Shown here: one piece after another, positions 55,834 through 63,972 of the stretch
Position numbering within the stretch: position 1 is the stretch's first letter
Layout of the letters: each line of letters begins with the position of its first letter
Translations under genes and position numbers: made by a program
Notes under the pieces: model-generated
Seen by the model: only the letters and a program-made list of their open reading frames with translations
Told to the model about the DNA's origin: nothing
Databases searched by the model: none
Assembly: GCA_021404525.1 (NCBI GenBank)
Contig: JAAWWE010000012.1
Span: forward strand, 39,942-103,941
Source: Rhodobiaceae bacterium
GTDB lineage: Bacteria; Pseudomonadota; Alphaproteobacteria; Parvibaculales; Parvibaculaceae
Direction of reading: 5' to 3'
Length of the DNA stretch: 64,000 nucleotides

Positions 55834-56646
55834 TCATCGACCTGCTTCAAGCGCTCTCGAGCCAGATCGCTGTCGACAGCGATCTGGTTCCTTGAAACTC
55901 GCTATCCGGCCAATATTGGCCACCCCTTTGTACCTGCCCTGGTGCGGACCATCCTCAATCTCAATCAGAACCGCATAGACTCCCAAGGCGGGTTCGACAT
56001 GCTCTTCAAGCGGTAGATTGATGGTTGGGAAGCCAATGGTCCGGCCCCGCTGGTCGCCGGTTACAATGTGCGTCTCAACCGACCACCAATGCCCGAGGAG
56101 CCTTGCCGCACCCTGCGGGTCACCAGCGTTGAGACATTCGCGAATCCGAGTTGATGAATAGGTCTCCCTGCCATTGGTGACCTCCTCAACGATGGTCACG
56201 TCAAACCCGAGATCTTTGCCCATTTTTTGCAGGAGGGAACCATCTCCGGCTCGGCCTTTGCCAAAGCGGAAATCATACCCAACCACGATGTGCGACGCGC
56301 CCAGCCCCCCAATCAGGATTTCTTGCACGAAGCTTTCTGCTGAGCGTTCTGCCATCTTCGCATCGAATGGCAGCGCCGCCAGCACATCAACGCCCAATCC
56401 TTCCAAAAGCCGTGTTTTTGCGCGAAAGGGTGTCAGGCGAAAGAAAGGCTTTTCTGAAAAAAAATATTGCTGAGGATGCGGCTCAAAAATCAGAACGCCG
56501 CTCGGCACTGCCTTCTCAGAGGCCACCGCTAATGCACCACCGATGACCTGTTGATGGCCCAGATGTACACCATCAAAATTACCAAGCGCAAAGGCGCCGC
56601 CGCGCTCTGCGGTTGCCATATCTTCGGTATGACGGATGACATGCAT
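55834..56646 (-). CDS. ribF: Bifunctional riboflavin kinase/FAD synthetase, kinase domain disrupted
   Basis: The FAD-synthetase half is intact: FALGNFDGVHLGHQQVIG, VLIFEPHPQQYF and ETYSSTRIRECLNAGDPQGA. In the riboflavin-kinase half, GDQRGRTIGFPTINLPL is present, but after KGVANIGR the frame meets IASFKEPDRCRQRSGSRALE and stops, so the conserved E-V-H-[LI] block with the catalytic glutamate is missing. The usual tail is readable one frame over (ending near 55812). Start 56646 is supported by AGGG and gives MHVIRHTEDM. Probably FMN-deficient unless sequence or assembly is at fault. Confidence 0.85.
   Translation of the reverse strand: MHVIRHTEDMATAERGGAFALGNFDGVHLGHQQVIGGALAVASEKAVPSGVLIFEPHPQQYFFSEKPFFRLTPFRAKTRLLEGLGVDVLAALPFDAKMAERSAESFVQEILIGGLGASHIVVGYDFRFGKGRAGDGSLLQKMGKDLGFDVTIVEEVTNGRETYSSTRIRECLNAGDPQGAARLLGHWWSVETHIVTGDQRGRTIGFPTINLPLEEHVEPALGVYAVLIEIEDGPHQGRYKGVANIGRIASFKEPDRCRQRSGSRALEAGR
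55862..55887. repeat. Perfect 26-bp palindrome inside the broken ribF 3' end
   Basis: The left arm is CCAGATCGCTGTC and the right arm its exact reverse complement, with no spacer. It begins just after the in-frame IASFKE codons and in the +1 frame would encode Q-I-A-V-D-S-D-L, a plausible RibF tail. No second copy was noticed in the window. Confidence 0.7.
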
Positions 56647-56932
56647 CCCTGGACACCCTCTTTCATGCACGCAAAGACACGCATGCTCTGTCTTTTTGAC
56701 CCAGTGGTGATAACCATCCATGAGAGAACGTCAAGTGTCGCGGCGGCTTGGTGCAACGCTGAAGACGGCGGTAACCCTTCGGTAACCCACCCATTTAACC
56801 AAAAATTTAAAGCCGCTGCCGTAGGTTGTGGCAGGGGCCAAGAGCGAGCATAGCGCGAAAAGCGGGGTTTGCTTTGGTGTAAGGCACACGATTCGGGGCG
56901 CTAAAAAGGCGCCCTTCACATGGAGAATAACC

Positions 56933-57319
56933 ATGGCAGTAGATCTCTCAATGCCCGTACTCGTAGTCGACGACTACAAGACGATGATCCGCATTATCCG
57001 CAACCTTCTGAAGCAGCTTGGCTTCACCAATGTTGACGATGCCGCAGACGGCACCGAAGCACTGGCAAAGATGCGTGGCAAGCGCTATGGGCTGGTCATC
57101 TCCGACTGGAACATGGAGCCTATGACGGGCTATGAGCTTCTTAAGGAAGTACGGAGCGATGAAGGCCTGAAACCAACACCGTTCATCATGATCACAGCTG
57201 AATCGAAGACGGAAAACGTCATCGCGGCGAAAAAGGCTGGTGTGAATAATTACATCGTGAAGCCTTTCAACGCAGCAACGTTGAAGACGAAGATCACCGC
57301 AGTCATCGGCGACTTCTAA
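56933..57319 (+). CDS. cheY: CheY-like chemotaxis response regulator
   Basis: A 128-residue stand-alone receiver. PVLVVDDYKTMIRIIRNLL supplies the acidic pair, GLVISDWNMEPMTGYEL the phosphorylated Asp and FIMITAESKTENVIAAKKAG the Thr-Ala pair; VNNYIVKPFNAATLK contains the conserved Lys. The WNM-x-x-M-x-G pattern is that of true CheY proteins. GGAG precedes ATG 56933. A GGGCGC-N7-GCGCCC dyad lies at 56896-56914 in the leader. It is followed by a CheZ homologue at 31 bp. Confidence 0.93.
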   Translation: MAVDLSMPVLVVDDYKTMIRIIRNLLKQLGFTNVDDAADGTEALAKMRGKRYGLVISDWNMEPMTGYELLKEVRSDEGLKPTPFIMITAESKTENVIAAKKAGVNNYIVKPFNAATLKTKITAVIGDF

Positions 57320-57350
57320 TCCTTCTTAAAAACGACAGCGGTTTTACGCC

Positions 57351-58037
57351 ATGAGTGCGCCTGAAAAATCAGTTGAATCACGTCTCGACGATGTTGCGGG
57401 TCATATCCGTGACATGAAAACGGATAGCCTTACGCTTCCTGACATCCTCAATCTCGCCGAGATCATGGTCGGATCCATGCAGGGCTTCTTTGGCCATGTG
57501 GACACCGCTATCTATAAAGAACTCACGGAGATTTCCGATTTCATCGATACGACGAGAACGGAAATCGGTCGCCTGCAACCAGGCAACCTGAAAGACAAGC
57601 ACATTCCTGAGGCTGGCCTTGAGCTTGAAGCCATTGTTCAGTCGACAGAAAATGCGACAAACACGATCATGGAACAGGCAGAGCTGATTATGTCGGCTGA
57701 TCCTGAGGATATGGCGGCATATCATGACACGGTGCAAGGCGCTGTCATGGAGATTTTCGAAGCCTGTTCGTTTCAGGATATTACCGGTCAGCGGATCAGC
57801 AAGGTCGTCAATACGCTTGTGCATATTGAAACCAAGATCAGCACGCTTGCCGAGGCACTTGGTTCGGCACTGAGCGAAACGATTGAAGACGAAGAAGAAA
57901 CCGCAGAAGAAAAGCGGAAGCGGGAACTTATCCTGAATGGCCCTGCTCTTGAGGGCCAGGGAATTGATCAATCAGATGTCGATGACATTTTGAGCGAGGG
58001 TGCCAGCCAGGACGATATCGACGCCCTCTTCGACTGA
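57351..58037 (+). CDS. cheZ: CheZ-type protein phosphatase
   Basis: A 228-residue coiled-coil protein with EIFEACSFQDITGQRISKVV, the CheZ catalytic block with D-x-x-x-Q. The C-terminus GASQDDIDALFD resembles the CheY-binding tail of CheZ. It would dephosphorylate the adjacent CheY~P. Alphaproteobacteria often use alternative phosphate sinks, so a CheY-CheZ pair without kinase or receptors nearby is informative. Confidence 0.88.
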   Translation: MSAPEKSVESRLDDVAGHIRDMKTDSLTLPDILNLAEIMVGSMQGFFGHVDTAIYKELTEISDFIDTTRTEIGRLQPGNLKDKHIPEAGLELEAIVQSTENATNTIMEQAELIMSADPEDMAAYHDTVQGAVMEIFEACSFQDITGQRISKVVNTLVHIETKISTLAEALGSALSETIEDEEETAEEKRKRELILNGPALEGQGIDQSDVDDILSEGASQDDIDALFD

Positions 58038-58042
58038 CCTAG

Positions 58043-58909
58043 TTACCAGACCAAGCGGGCCATCGCGCCGATTGCCCGACCATCTGTCTCCGCAAGAACC
58101 TCAGTAACCAACTCAGATTGGGGATTGTCTACGGTCGGCCCGCAGCGCTCGTAAGCAATGCCGCCCGTGACAAAAAGCGCGTCGATGCCTTGATCATTCG
58201 CGCCTTTGATGTCGGTGAGAAGCCCGTCGCCGACCGCCAATATCTGGTCATCCTCTAGGTCTGACAACCGAGCCCGCGCCAGGTCATAGATGGGTGCATG
58301 GGGTTTGCCAAAATAGTGGGACCTGCCGCCGATTTCGGAATAAGCACCAGCAATAGCGCCGCCGCAATAGACACGCTTCTCGCCGCGATCCACGACGATG
58401 TCGGGATTTGCGCAAACGAGATCTAGGTCCCGTTCTTTCAGACGCGCGAGAGTCTCTGCATAGTCGTCGGCCGTTTCTGTCTCATCGTCAAAAAGGCCCG
58501 TACACAAAACGAAGTCTGCCTTGTCCTCGTCTGTCTGGCTTATTGGCAACCCTTCAAATGTCGGTCTGTCCCGCTCCGGCCCTAAGTGCCAGAAGGATGA
58601 ACCGAACCGACCTGATGCGATGCTTTCGCGCGTGGCGTCACCGGACGTCAGGACATCGTCATAGGCGTCACGGGGTACGCCCAAGCCTTCGAGATGGCCC
58701 GGAATGCCTACGCCCGGCCGCGGTGCATTCGAGAGAAGCAGCACCCGACCTCCGCTTGCCCGATACCGGGTTAGTGCGTCGACGATCCCGTCATAGGCCG
58801 CCACCCCATTGTGGAGCACGCCCCAAATGTCACAGAGAAGTGCCTGATAGTTCTGCGCAATGGGTTCAAAATGAGTGTGGATCGGCACCAGGCCAGATGT
58901 ATCGGTCAT
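58043..58909 (-). CDS. HAD-superfamily hydrolase, subfamily IIA
   Basis: A 288-residue HAD-type phosphatase of the NagD-like subfamily. The N-terminal CDIWGVLHNGVAAYDGI is motif I (DxWGVL), LLLSNAPRPG motif II, GKPHAPIYDLA motif III lysine and ILAVGDGLLTDIKGANDQGI motif IV. The length and pattern fit TIGR01459. It removes phosphate from a small sugar-phosphate or nucleotide; substrate unknown. It is convergent with cheZ at 5 bp. Confidence 0.88.
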   Translation of the reverse strand: MTDTSGLVPIHTHFEPIAQNYQALLCDIWGVLHNGVAAYDGIVDALTRYRASGGRVLLLSNAPRPGVGIPGHLEGLGVPRDAYDDVLTSGDATRESIASGRFGSSFWHLGPERDRPTFEGLPISQTDEDKADFVLCTGLFDDETETADDYAETLARLKERDLDLVCANPDIVVDRGEKRVYCGGAIAGAYSEIGGRSHYFGKPHAPIYDLARARLSDLEDDQILAVGDGLLTDIKGANDQGIDALFVTGGIAYERCGPTVDNPQSELVTEVLAETDGRAIGAMARLVW

Positions 58910-58970
58910 GGCCCCAAGTAGGACGTTCAGAGCCGGATCGTCAAGCCCTGCCCCGCACTAAGCTTGCCAA

Positions 58971-60197
58971 TCAGGCAACGTCGGCGAGGACCTCGTCGCG
59001 CACGGGACGCGGTGAGCCAAAGAGATATCCCTGACCATAGTCCACGTTGAAATCCAGGACGTCGACCACGGCCCGTTCTTTTTCGATCATGTCGACGATC
59101 AGGTTCATGCCATAACGCGCCATCAGTTCTTTGATGTCTTCAGGACGGATGTCAGTCAGACCATCATCCGCCTGGCCCACCAGAACATGCGCTGCAATCT
59201 TCACGTATCGGATGTTCATTTCGTGGAGGCGACGATAGTCAAGATTGATGTCTGTCACCTGGTCCATAGAGAAGCGGAAGCCAAGCTTGGCGAGCGCTGA
59301 GAGGCTTGCCATCTCAATCGGGCCACAGGCATTGACCGTTGATTGTGAGAACTCAAACACAAGCTGATCAGCAAGCTGCGTGTTGTGTTGCATATATTCG
59401 ATAAATTGCGGGAAGAAATCACTGTCGAGCAGTGAATTGACGGAAATGTTGCAGAACACGCCTGTGTCTGAATCCCGCTCGTTCAGTTTGCGCACGACTT
59501 GTACGCAGCGGAACAATAGCAGGTTATCAATGGTCGGCATCATGCCTGCCGGTTCCGCCACACGCATGTAGTCTCCCGGCATAATGATCTCACCGCGGCC
59601 GCCGCGCAGACGTGTCAGGGCTTCATAATATTTCACTTTGCGCTGAGGCAGGGTCACAATGGGTTGGAGGTAGAGGTCTACCCGATTGTCTTCCAGCGCA
59701 TGACGGATCACGTCAAGTAAATCGGAATCGTTCATTTGATCTACCGGCATGGTCGGTGCTTCGACCCCCGGCATTGGCACCACTCGGCTGCCAGACTGTT
59801 GCTGGTTGACGATCTGTTTTGCAGGCTGGCGTTCTTCAGCCAGACGCTTCACAAAACTCTCAATCACCCGCATTTCTGCAACAATTTCTTCGTTGCGGGT
59901 CTTGGTCTCTGTTTCAAGGCGTTCCGTTAGAACTTCAATATCAGCTTCTGCGCGCTCAAGATCACGGTTGAGGCCAGCTGCAAAAGAATTGATGTCGGCG
60001 ATGTTTTTGACAAAGAGTTTGCGCTCGCTTGCCCGTGCGAACGTCGTATGGGTCTGGGCGACAAGAAGGAAGATTACCCCGCCAACAAGCCAGGCTTCCA
60101 TGTCTTTCAGTTCCCCGAAAACGATCAAGCCGAAGGACAGGGTCGCTGCCAAAATGGCCGATGTCATCACGAGCATGATCTTGTTCAAGCGCGACAT
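58971..60197 (-). CDS. TipF-like protein with a degenerate EAL domain
   Basis: A 408-residue protein: two N-terminal membrane helices (MLVMTSAILAATLSFGLIVF, WLVGGVIFLLVAQ), a coiled coil (about 60-130), a Pro/Gln linker and an EAL domain (about 155-405). YYEALTRLRG keeps the EAL motif, but the DDFGTG block is FSMDQVTD (second Asp replaced), the KxD block is VKIAA and the ELTE block is EFSQS; it is unlikely to hydrolyse c-di-GMP. The architecture matches Caulobacter TipF, a polar flagellar-assembly protein that binds c-di-GMP. GAGGAAG precedes ATG 60197. Confidence 0.8.
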   Translation of the reverse strand: MSRLNKIMLVMTSAILAATLSFGLIVFGELKDMEAWLVGGVIFLLVAQTHTTFARASERKLFVKNIADINSFAAGLNRDLERAEADIEVLTERLETETKTRNEEIVAEMRVIESFVKRLAEERQPAKQIVNQQQSGSRVVPMPGVEAPTMPVDQMNDSDLLDVIRHALEDNRVDLYLQPIVTLPQRKVKYYEALTRLRGGRGEIIMPGDYMRVAEPAGMMPTIDNLLLFRCVQVVRKLNERDSDTGVFCNISVNSLLDSDFFPQFIEYMQHNTQLADQLVFEFSQSTVNACGPIEMASLSALAKLGFRFSMDQVTDINLDYRRLHEMNIRYVKIAAHVLVGQADDGLTDIRPEDIKELMARYGMNLIVDMIEKERAVVDVLDFNVDYGQGYLFGSPRPVRDEVLADVA

Positions 60198-60361
60198 AGA
60201 ACTCTTCCTCATCTGTCTCAGGCCCCTCCTCACTGAGGTTTGAGCCGCCTATTTCCCAGTTTGAGACAGTGGCAGTGAGTCTTTGAGAAAGTGTTAACCA
60301 TGCGGCCTCAGGTGCGCTTAAGATGCCCCAAATACAGCGAAAAATCGCAGGGAGACGTATC

Positions 60362-60838
60362 ATGAGCGCACATCAGTTTGCTTTTCAGCATATTTCCGGC
60401 GGCGAGTTGGCTCTTTCCGCCTATTCCGGCGGTGCGGTATTGATTGTCAACACAGCGAGCCAGTGCGGATTCACGCCTCAATACCGGGATTTGCAGGGGC
60501 TTTGGGAACGCTATGGCGACAAAGGTCTTACCGTGATCGGTGTCCCATCAAACGATTTTGGCGCACAGGAACCGGGCACTGAATCAGAAATTGTCAGTTT
60601 TTGCGAAGTGAATTATTCCGTGTCGTTCCCCATGGTCACGAAGCAGGTTGTCCTCGGTGAGGATGCCCATCCGTTTTACAAATGGGTTGTTGCGGAAGCT
60701 GGCGAGGGGGCGGCACCGAAGTGGAATTTCCACAAATATCTCATCGGGCCGGGCGGTGAGCTTGCTGGAACTTTTCCCAGCAAAGTCAGCCCGCTTGATG
60801 CAGCTCTTCTTGCAGAGATCGATGCTTTGCTCAAATAG
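60362..60838 (+). CDS. Glutathione peroxidase
   Basis: A 158-residue thioredoxin-fold peroxidase. VLIVNTASQCGFTPQYRDLQ has the peroxidatic Cys (not selenocysteine), GVPSNDFGAQEPGTESEI the Gln block with FGxQEPGxxxEI, and PKWNFHKYLIG the Trp-Asn-Phe-xKF block. The missing large loop and C at the second position point to a bacterial BtuE-type enzyme that may use thioredoxin or glutathione. AGGGAGA precedes ATG 60362. Divergent from tipF across 164 bp and followed by a terminator. Confidence 0.93.
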   Translation: MSAHQFAFQHISGGELALSAYSGGAVLIVNTASQCGFTPQYRDLQGLWERYGDKGLTVIGVPSNDFGAQEPGTESEIVSFCEVNYSVSFPMVTKQVVLGEDAHPFYKWVVAEAGEGAAPKWNFHKYLIGPGGELAGTFPSKVSPLDAALLAEIDALLK

Positions 60839-60847
60839 GCAGCAAAA

Positions 60848-60876
60848 AGGGGTGCCGCGATATCTGGGACACCCCT
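60848..60876. terminator. Bidirectional terminator between gpx and the OmpA gene
   Basis: AGGGGTG (60848-60854) and CACCCCT (60870-60876) enclose a 15-nt loop, preceded by AAAAA. It can stop transcripts from either side of the convergent pair. Confidence 0.7.
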
Positions 60877-60896
60877 CTTCAATTGATCTGATCAGA

Positions 60897-61553
60897 CTAA
60901 GCTGTCAGCGGCGCGATCCGGATTTCGACACGACGGTTCTGAGCCTTTCCTGCGGCTGTTCCATTCGACGCGATTGGCTGGCTTTCGCCAAGACCACGAA
61001 TGAAGAAACGATCACGCACAACCCCGCGGGTCTGCAGATAAGCCGCAACGGACTGCGCCCGACGCTCTGAAAGCTGCTGATTAAACTGCGCAGACCCATC
61101 ACTATCAGTGTGGCCGTAGACGTCGACCAATGACTTGTCATATTCATCCAGCACAATGCCGACAGAGTTCAGCACTTCATAGAAGTTTGCATTGATGTCA
61201 GCAGAGCCAGACGCAAAGGTGATATTGCCGGGCATGTTGAGGATGATGTCGTTGCCGACACGGGTCACGGATACGCCCGTATTTTGCAGACGCTGCCTTA
61301 GCTTCGCTTCCTGCTGATCCATGTAGTAGCCAATGCCACCACCAGCCAGCGCGCCCACACCGGCGCCAATCAGTGCCCGCTTCCGCCAGTCGCCACCACC
61401 AATCAACGCTCCGGCGACACCGCCGGCAAGAGCGCCAAGCCCCGCGCCAATCGTTGCATTATTGGTTTTTTGTTCGCCCGTATAAGGGTCTGTCGAGGTA
61501 CACGCTGAAAGCGCAAAGGCGCCAGCGACAAATAAGGTTGCGATACGTTTCAT
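60897..61553 (-). CDS. OmpA-family lipoprotein with a glycine-zipper domain
   Basis: A 218-residue outer-membrane lipoprotein. Signal peptide LFVAGAFALSACTSTD with lipobox LSAC; a glycine-zipper stretch follows (GAGLGALAGGVAGALIGGG). The OmpA domain (residues about 115-218) contains ITFASGSADINANFYEVL, VYGHTDSDGSAQFNQQLSERRAQSV in part and RRVEIRI, binding peptidoglycan. ATG 61553 has AGGAG at 7 nt; a longer frame is not used. It resembles the YiaD/PAL-like group. Convergent with gpx. Confidence 0.93.
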   Translation of the reverse strand: MKRIATLFVAGAFALSACTSTDPYTGEQKTNNATIGAGLGALAGGVAGALIGGGDWRKRALIGAGVGALAGGGIGYYMDQQEAKLRQRLQNTGVSVTRVGNDIILNMPGNITFASGSADINANFYEVLNSVGIVLDEYDKSLVDVYGHTDSDGSAQFNQQLSERRAQSVAAYLQTRGVVRDRFFIRGLGESQPIASNGTAAGKAQNRRVEIRIAPLTA

Positions 61554-61801
61554 AGAATAACTCCTGACTGTCCCATATCCGAGTTTAGTGCTGCTTCTTT
61601 GGGAAAGCCGCCCCTTTATCGGTTTCAGATCGTTTGCGTACCCCACGCATGAGCCAAATCACCGGCTCGATTTCCGCACTCTAACACGAAGTTCGACCGC
61701 TTGTGTCTGGCAGATGTTGTCAAAGGGTGTAAAAATGTCATCACAAAAATTAGACAATTCGGGGCGAACAGCCCGGATATGACAGGAAGGATCGCTTTTT
61801 C

Positions 61802-62566
61802 ATGGAACTTTTTGACCTTAGTGGCAAAACCGCCATCATCACCGGCTCCACACGCGGCATTGGGGAGGCTATCGCCCACCGCATGGCCGAACATGGCGCA
61901 AATGTCGTCATTTCCAGCCGTAAAGCGGATGCCTGTGAAAAGGTGACTGCAGAAATCAATGCAAAGTTCCCTGACAAAGCCATGGCGGTCCCGTGCAACA
62001 TTTCCTCCAAGGAAGATCTGCAGCGCCTCGTCGATACAACCAATGACAAATGGGGCAAGGTTGACTCGCTGGTCTGCAATGCCGCTGTCAATCCGTTCTA
62101 CGGATCGGCCGCAGATATTCCAGATGAGGCCTTTGACAAAATCATGAGCTCTAACGTGAAGAGCAATCACTGGCTTTGCAATATGGTCTTGCCGCAGATG
62201 ATTGAGCGCAAAGACGGCAACATCACCATCGTCTCCTCGATCGGCGGCCTGAAAGGCTCGCCTGTGCTCGGTGCCTATTGCATCTCCAAGGCCGCTGACT
62301 TCCAGCTCGCGCGGAACCTGGCTGTTGAATTTGGACCTCATAATGTTCGCGTGAACGCGATTGCGCCGGGCCTTATCAAAACGGATTTCGCGAAGGCGCT
62401 TTGGGACAACCCAGAAACGCTTGAACGCTCGACGTCCAACGCACCTCTCCGCCGGATCGGCTTGCCGGATGAAATCGCGGGCGCTGCTGTGTTCCTGTCT
62501 TCAAAAGCGGGCGCTTTCATGACCGGTCAGGGCCTTGTCATCGATGGCGGCGTGACGATTAGCTAA
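61802..62566 (+). CDS. Short-chain dehydrogenase/reductase
   Basis: A 254-residue classical SDR. ITGSTRGIGEAIAHRM binds the cofactor, VCNAAVNP is the NAA block, SSIGGLKGSPVLGAYCISKAA holds Ser, Tyr and Lys, and INxxxPG-type IAPGLIKTDF follows. The ISS-R at the strand-2 end suggests NADP preference. Overall resemblance is to DHRS4-like carbonyl reductases. The C-terminus ends in GQGLVIDGGVTIS. AGGAAGGA lies upstream. It shares direction with a GNAT and a second SDR. Confidence 0.9.
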   Translation: MELFDLSGKTAIITGSTRGIGEAIAHRMAEHGANVVISSRKADACEKVTAEINAKFPDKAMAVPCNISSKEDLQRLVDTTNDKWGKVDSLVCNAAVNPFYGSAADIPDEAFDKIMSSNVKSNHWLCNMVLPQMIERKDGNITIVSSIGGLKGSPVLGAYCISKAADFQLARNLAVEFGPHNVRVNAIAPGLIKTDFAKALWDNPETLERSTSNAPLRRIGLPDEIAGAAVFLSSKAGAFMTGQGLVIDGGVTIS

Positions 62567-62580
62567 GGCAGGCTAAGGCC

Positions 62581-63027
62581 ATGCCGATAGAAATCAGAGA
62601 CCTCCTGCCGGAGGATAAGCCCCAGTGGCTTCCCCTCTGGCAGGGCTATCTGACTTTTTACGAAACAGAGCTCGCGCCTGAAGTCACGGAAGATACCTGG
62701 GCGCGACTCTTGCTTCCCACTGGCAATATTTTCGGGCTCGGGGCCGTCACCGAAACAGGCGAGCTTATCGGCTTCACTCACTACCTTCTTCATGGGGGCA
62801 CCTGGGGACCAGGACCCATCTGCTATCTGGAAGATCTTTACGTCTCTGAGGCGGCCCGAGGAACCGGCGCTGGACGCGCCCTGATTGAGGCCCTTGCCAC
62901 ACGGGGGCGTGAGGCAGGCTGGCAGAGCATTTACTGGCAGACCGCGGCAAGTAATCGGACTGCGCAGCACCTATATGACAAGCTTGCGACCCGAACCGAC
63001 TGGGTTCGATACGAAATGGAGCTCTGA
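62581..63027 (+). CDS. GNAT family N-acetyltransferase
   Basis: A 148-residue acetyltransferase: MPIEIRDLLPEDKPQWLPLW start, ICYLEDLYVSEAARGTGAGRALIEALA carries the acetyl-CoA pyrophosphate loop (R-G-x-G-x-[GA]) and IYWQTAASNRTAQHLYDKLATR the last helix. It lies 14 bp after the SDR gene and 43 bp before the next SDR, so it is probably in the same unit. Substrate unknown. Confidence 0.9.
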   Translation: MPIEIRDLLPEDKPQWLPLWQGYLTFYETELAPEVTEDTWARLLLPTGNIFGLGAVTETGELIGFTHYLLHGGTWGPGPICYLEDLYVSEAARGTGAGRALIEALATRGREAGWQSIYWQTAASNRTAQHLYDKLATRTDWVRYEMEL

Positions 63028-63070
63028 CCCAGCACGATTTCGCAGGTCAGGCGCACAGGAGGACAGGCAG

Positions 63071-63925
63071 ATGAAATCAGTTGTGGTTACGGGTGTTTCC
63101 ACCGGCATTGGCTGGGGCATCACAAAAATCCTCACCAAGAATGGTGTGCATGTATTTGGCAGTGTCCGCAAAGCCGAAGACGGCGACCGCCTCAAATCAG
63201 AGTTTGGTGATCTCTTCACGCCGCTCTTGTTTGATGTGACAGATGAAGCAGCTGTCGCAAAGGCTGCGAGCCAGGTGCGCGATGCGCTGGAAGGCAACAC
63301 GCTCTTTGGCCTGGTCAACAATGCAGGCATTGCAGCGCCCGGGCCCGTGCTCAATCAGCCTATTGATGAATTTCGGAACCAGCTTGAGGTGAACATCACC
63401 GGCCAGGTGATTGTCACGCAGGCTTTCGCACCTTTGCTCGGCGTTGACAAAGACCTGACCGGCGATCCGGGGCGCATCGTAATGATCAGTTCCGTGGCAG
63501 GGAAAAACGGTGCTCCCTTCCTAGGCGCCTATGCGGCCTCCAAACATGGGCTGGAGGGGGTCAGTGAGAGTCTCCGGCGAGAGCTGATGCTGTTTGGCAT
63601 TGATGTCGTGATCGTGGGTCCTGGCGCTGTCGCGACGAAAATCTGGGACAAGGCTGAAGAAGTCGATGTGACGCAATATCAAAACAGCCCCTTCGCACCG
63701 GCGCTCGACCGCATCAAGGAATATATGATTGCGAATGGCAAAAAGGGGTTTCCGCCTGAGAAGCTTGGTCGTGCGGTCTGGAAAGCGCTCACAATAGCCA
63801 ACCCCAAAACACGCTATGCGGTTGTGCCAGGGCGCTTGATGAATTGGACCCTTCCAGGTCTGCTTCCCAAACGCACCGTCGACAATATGCTGGCGGGTCG
63901 TCTGGGTCTTAAGAAGGAAGACTGA
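63071..63925 (+). CDS. SDR family oxidoreductase
   Basis: A 284-residue classical SDR. VVTGVSTGIGWGITKIL is the cofactor loop, LVNNAGIAAPGPVL the NNAG motif, and MISSVAGKNGAPFLGAYAASKHG the Ser-Tyr-Lys part. The frame opens 186 bp earlier, but ATG 63071 follows AGGAGG at 8 nt. It has the longer C-terminal half of retinol-dehydrogenase-like SDRs (PEKLGRAVWKALTIANPK). Substrate unknown. A hairpin follows. Confidence 0.9.
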   Translation: MKSVVVTGVSTGIGWGITKILTKNGVHVFGSVRKAEDGDRLKSEFGDLFTPLLFDVTDEAAVAKAASQVRDALEGNTLFGLVNNAGIAAPGPVLNQPIDEFRNQLEVNITGQVIVTQAFAPLLGVDKDLTGDPGRIVMISSVAGKNGAPFLGAYAASKHGLEGVSESLRRELMLFGIDVVIVGPGAVATKIWDKAEEVDVTQYQNSPFAPALDRIKEYMIANGKKGFPPEKLGRAVWKALTIANPKTRYAVVPGRLMNWTLPGLLPKRTVDNMLAGRLGLKKED

Positions 63926-63972
63926 GAGGCACCACAACCGGAGCGCTGCCGACTTTGCTTTCCCCAAAAGAA

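Noticed and set aside
55364..55978. A long plus-strand frame opposite the ileS start and the ribF end
   Set aside because: It is the complement of well-supported minus-strand genes, has no ribosome binding site and its composition is shadow-like.
56647..56932. Possible sigma-54 promoter (TGGCA-like) upstream of cheY
   Set aside because: The -12 TGC-type element is missing at the right spacing.
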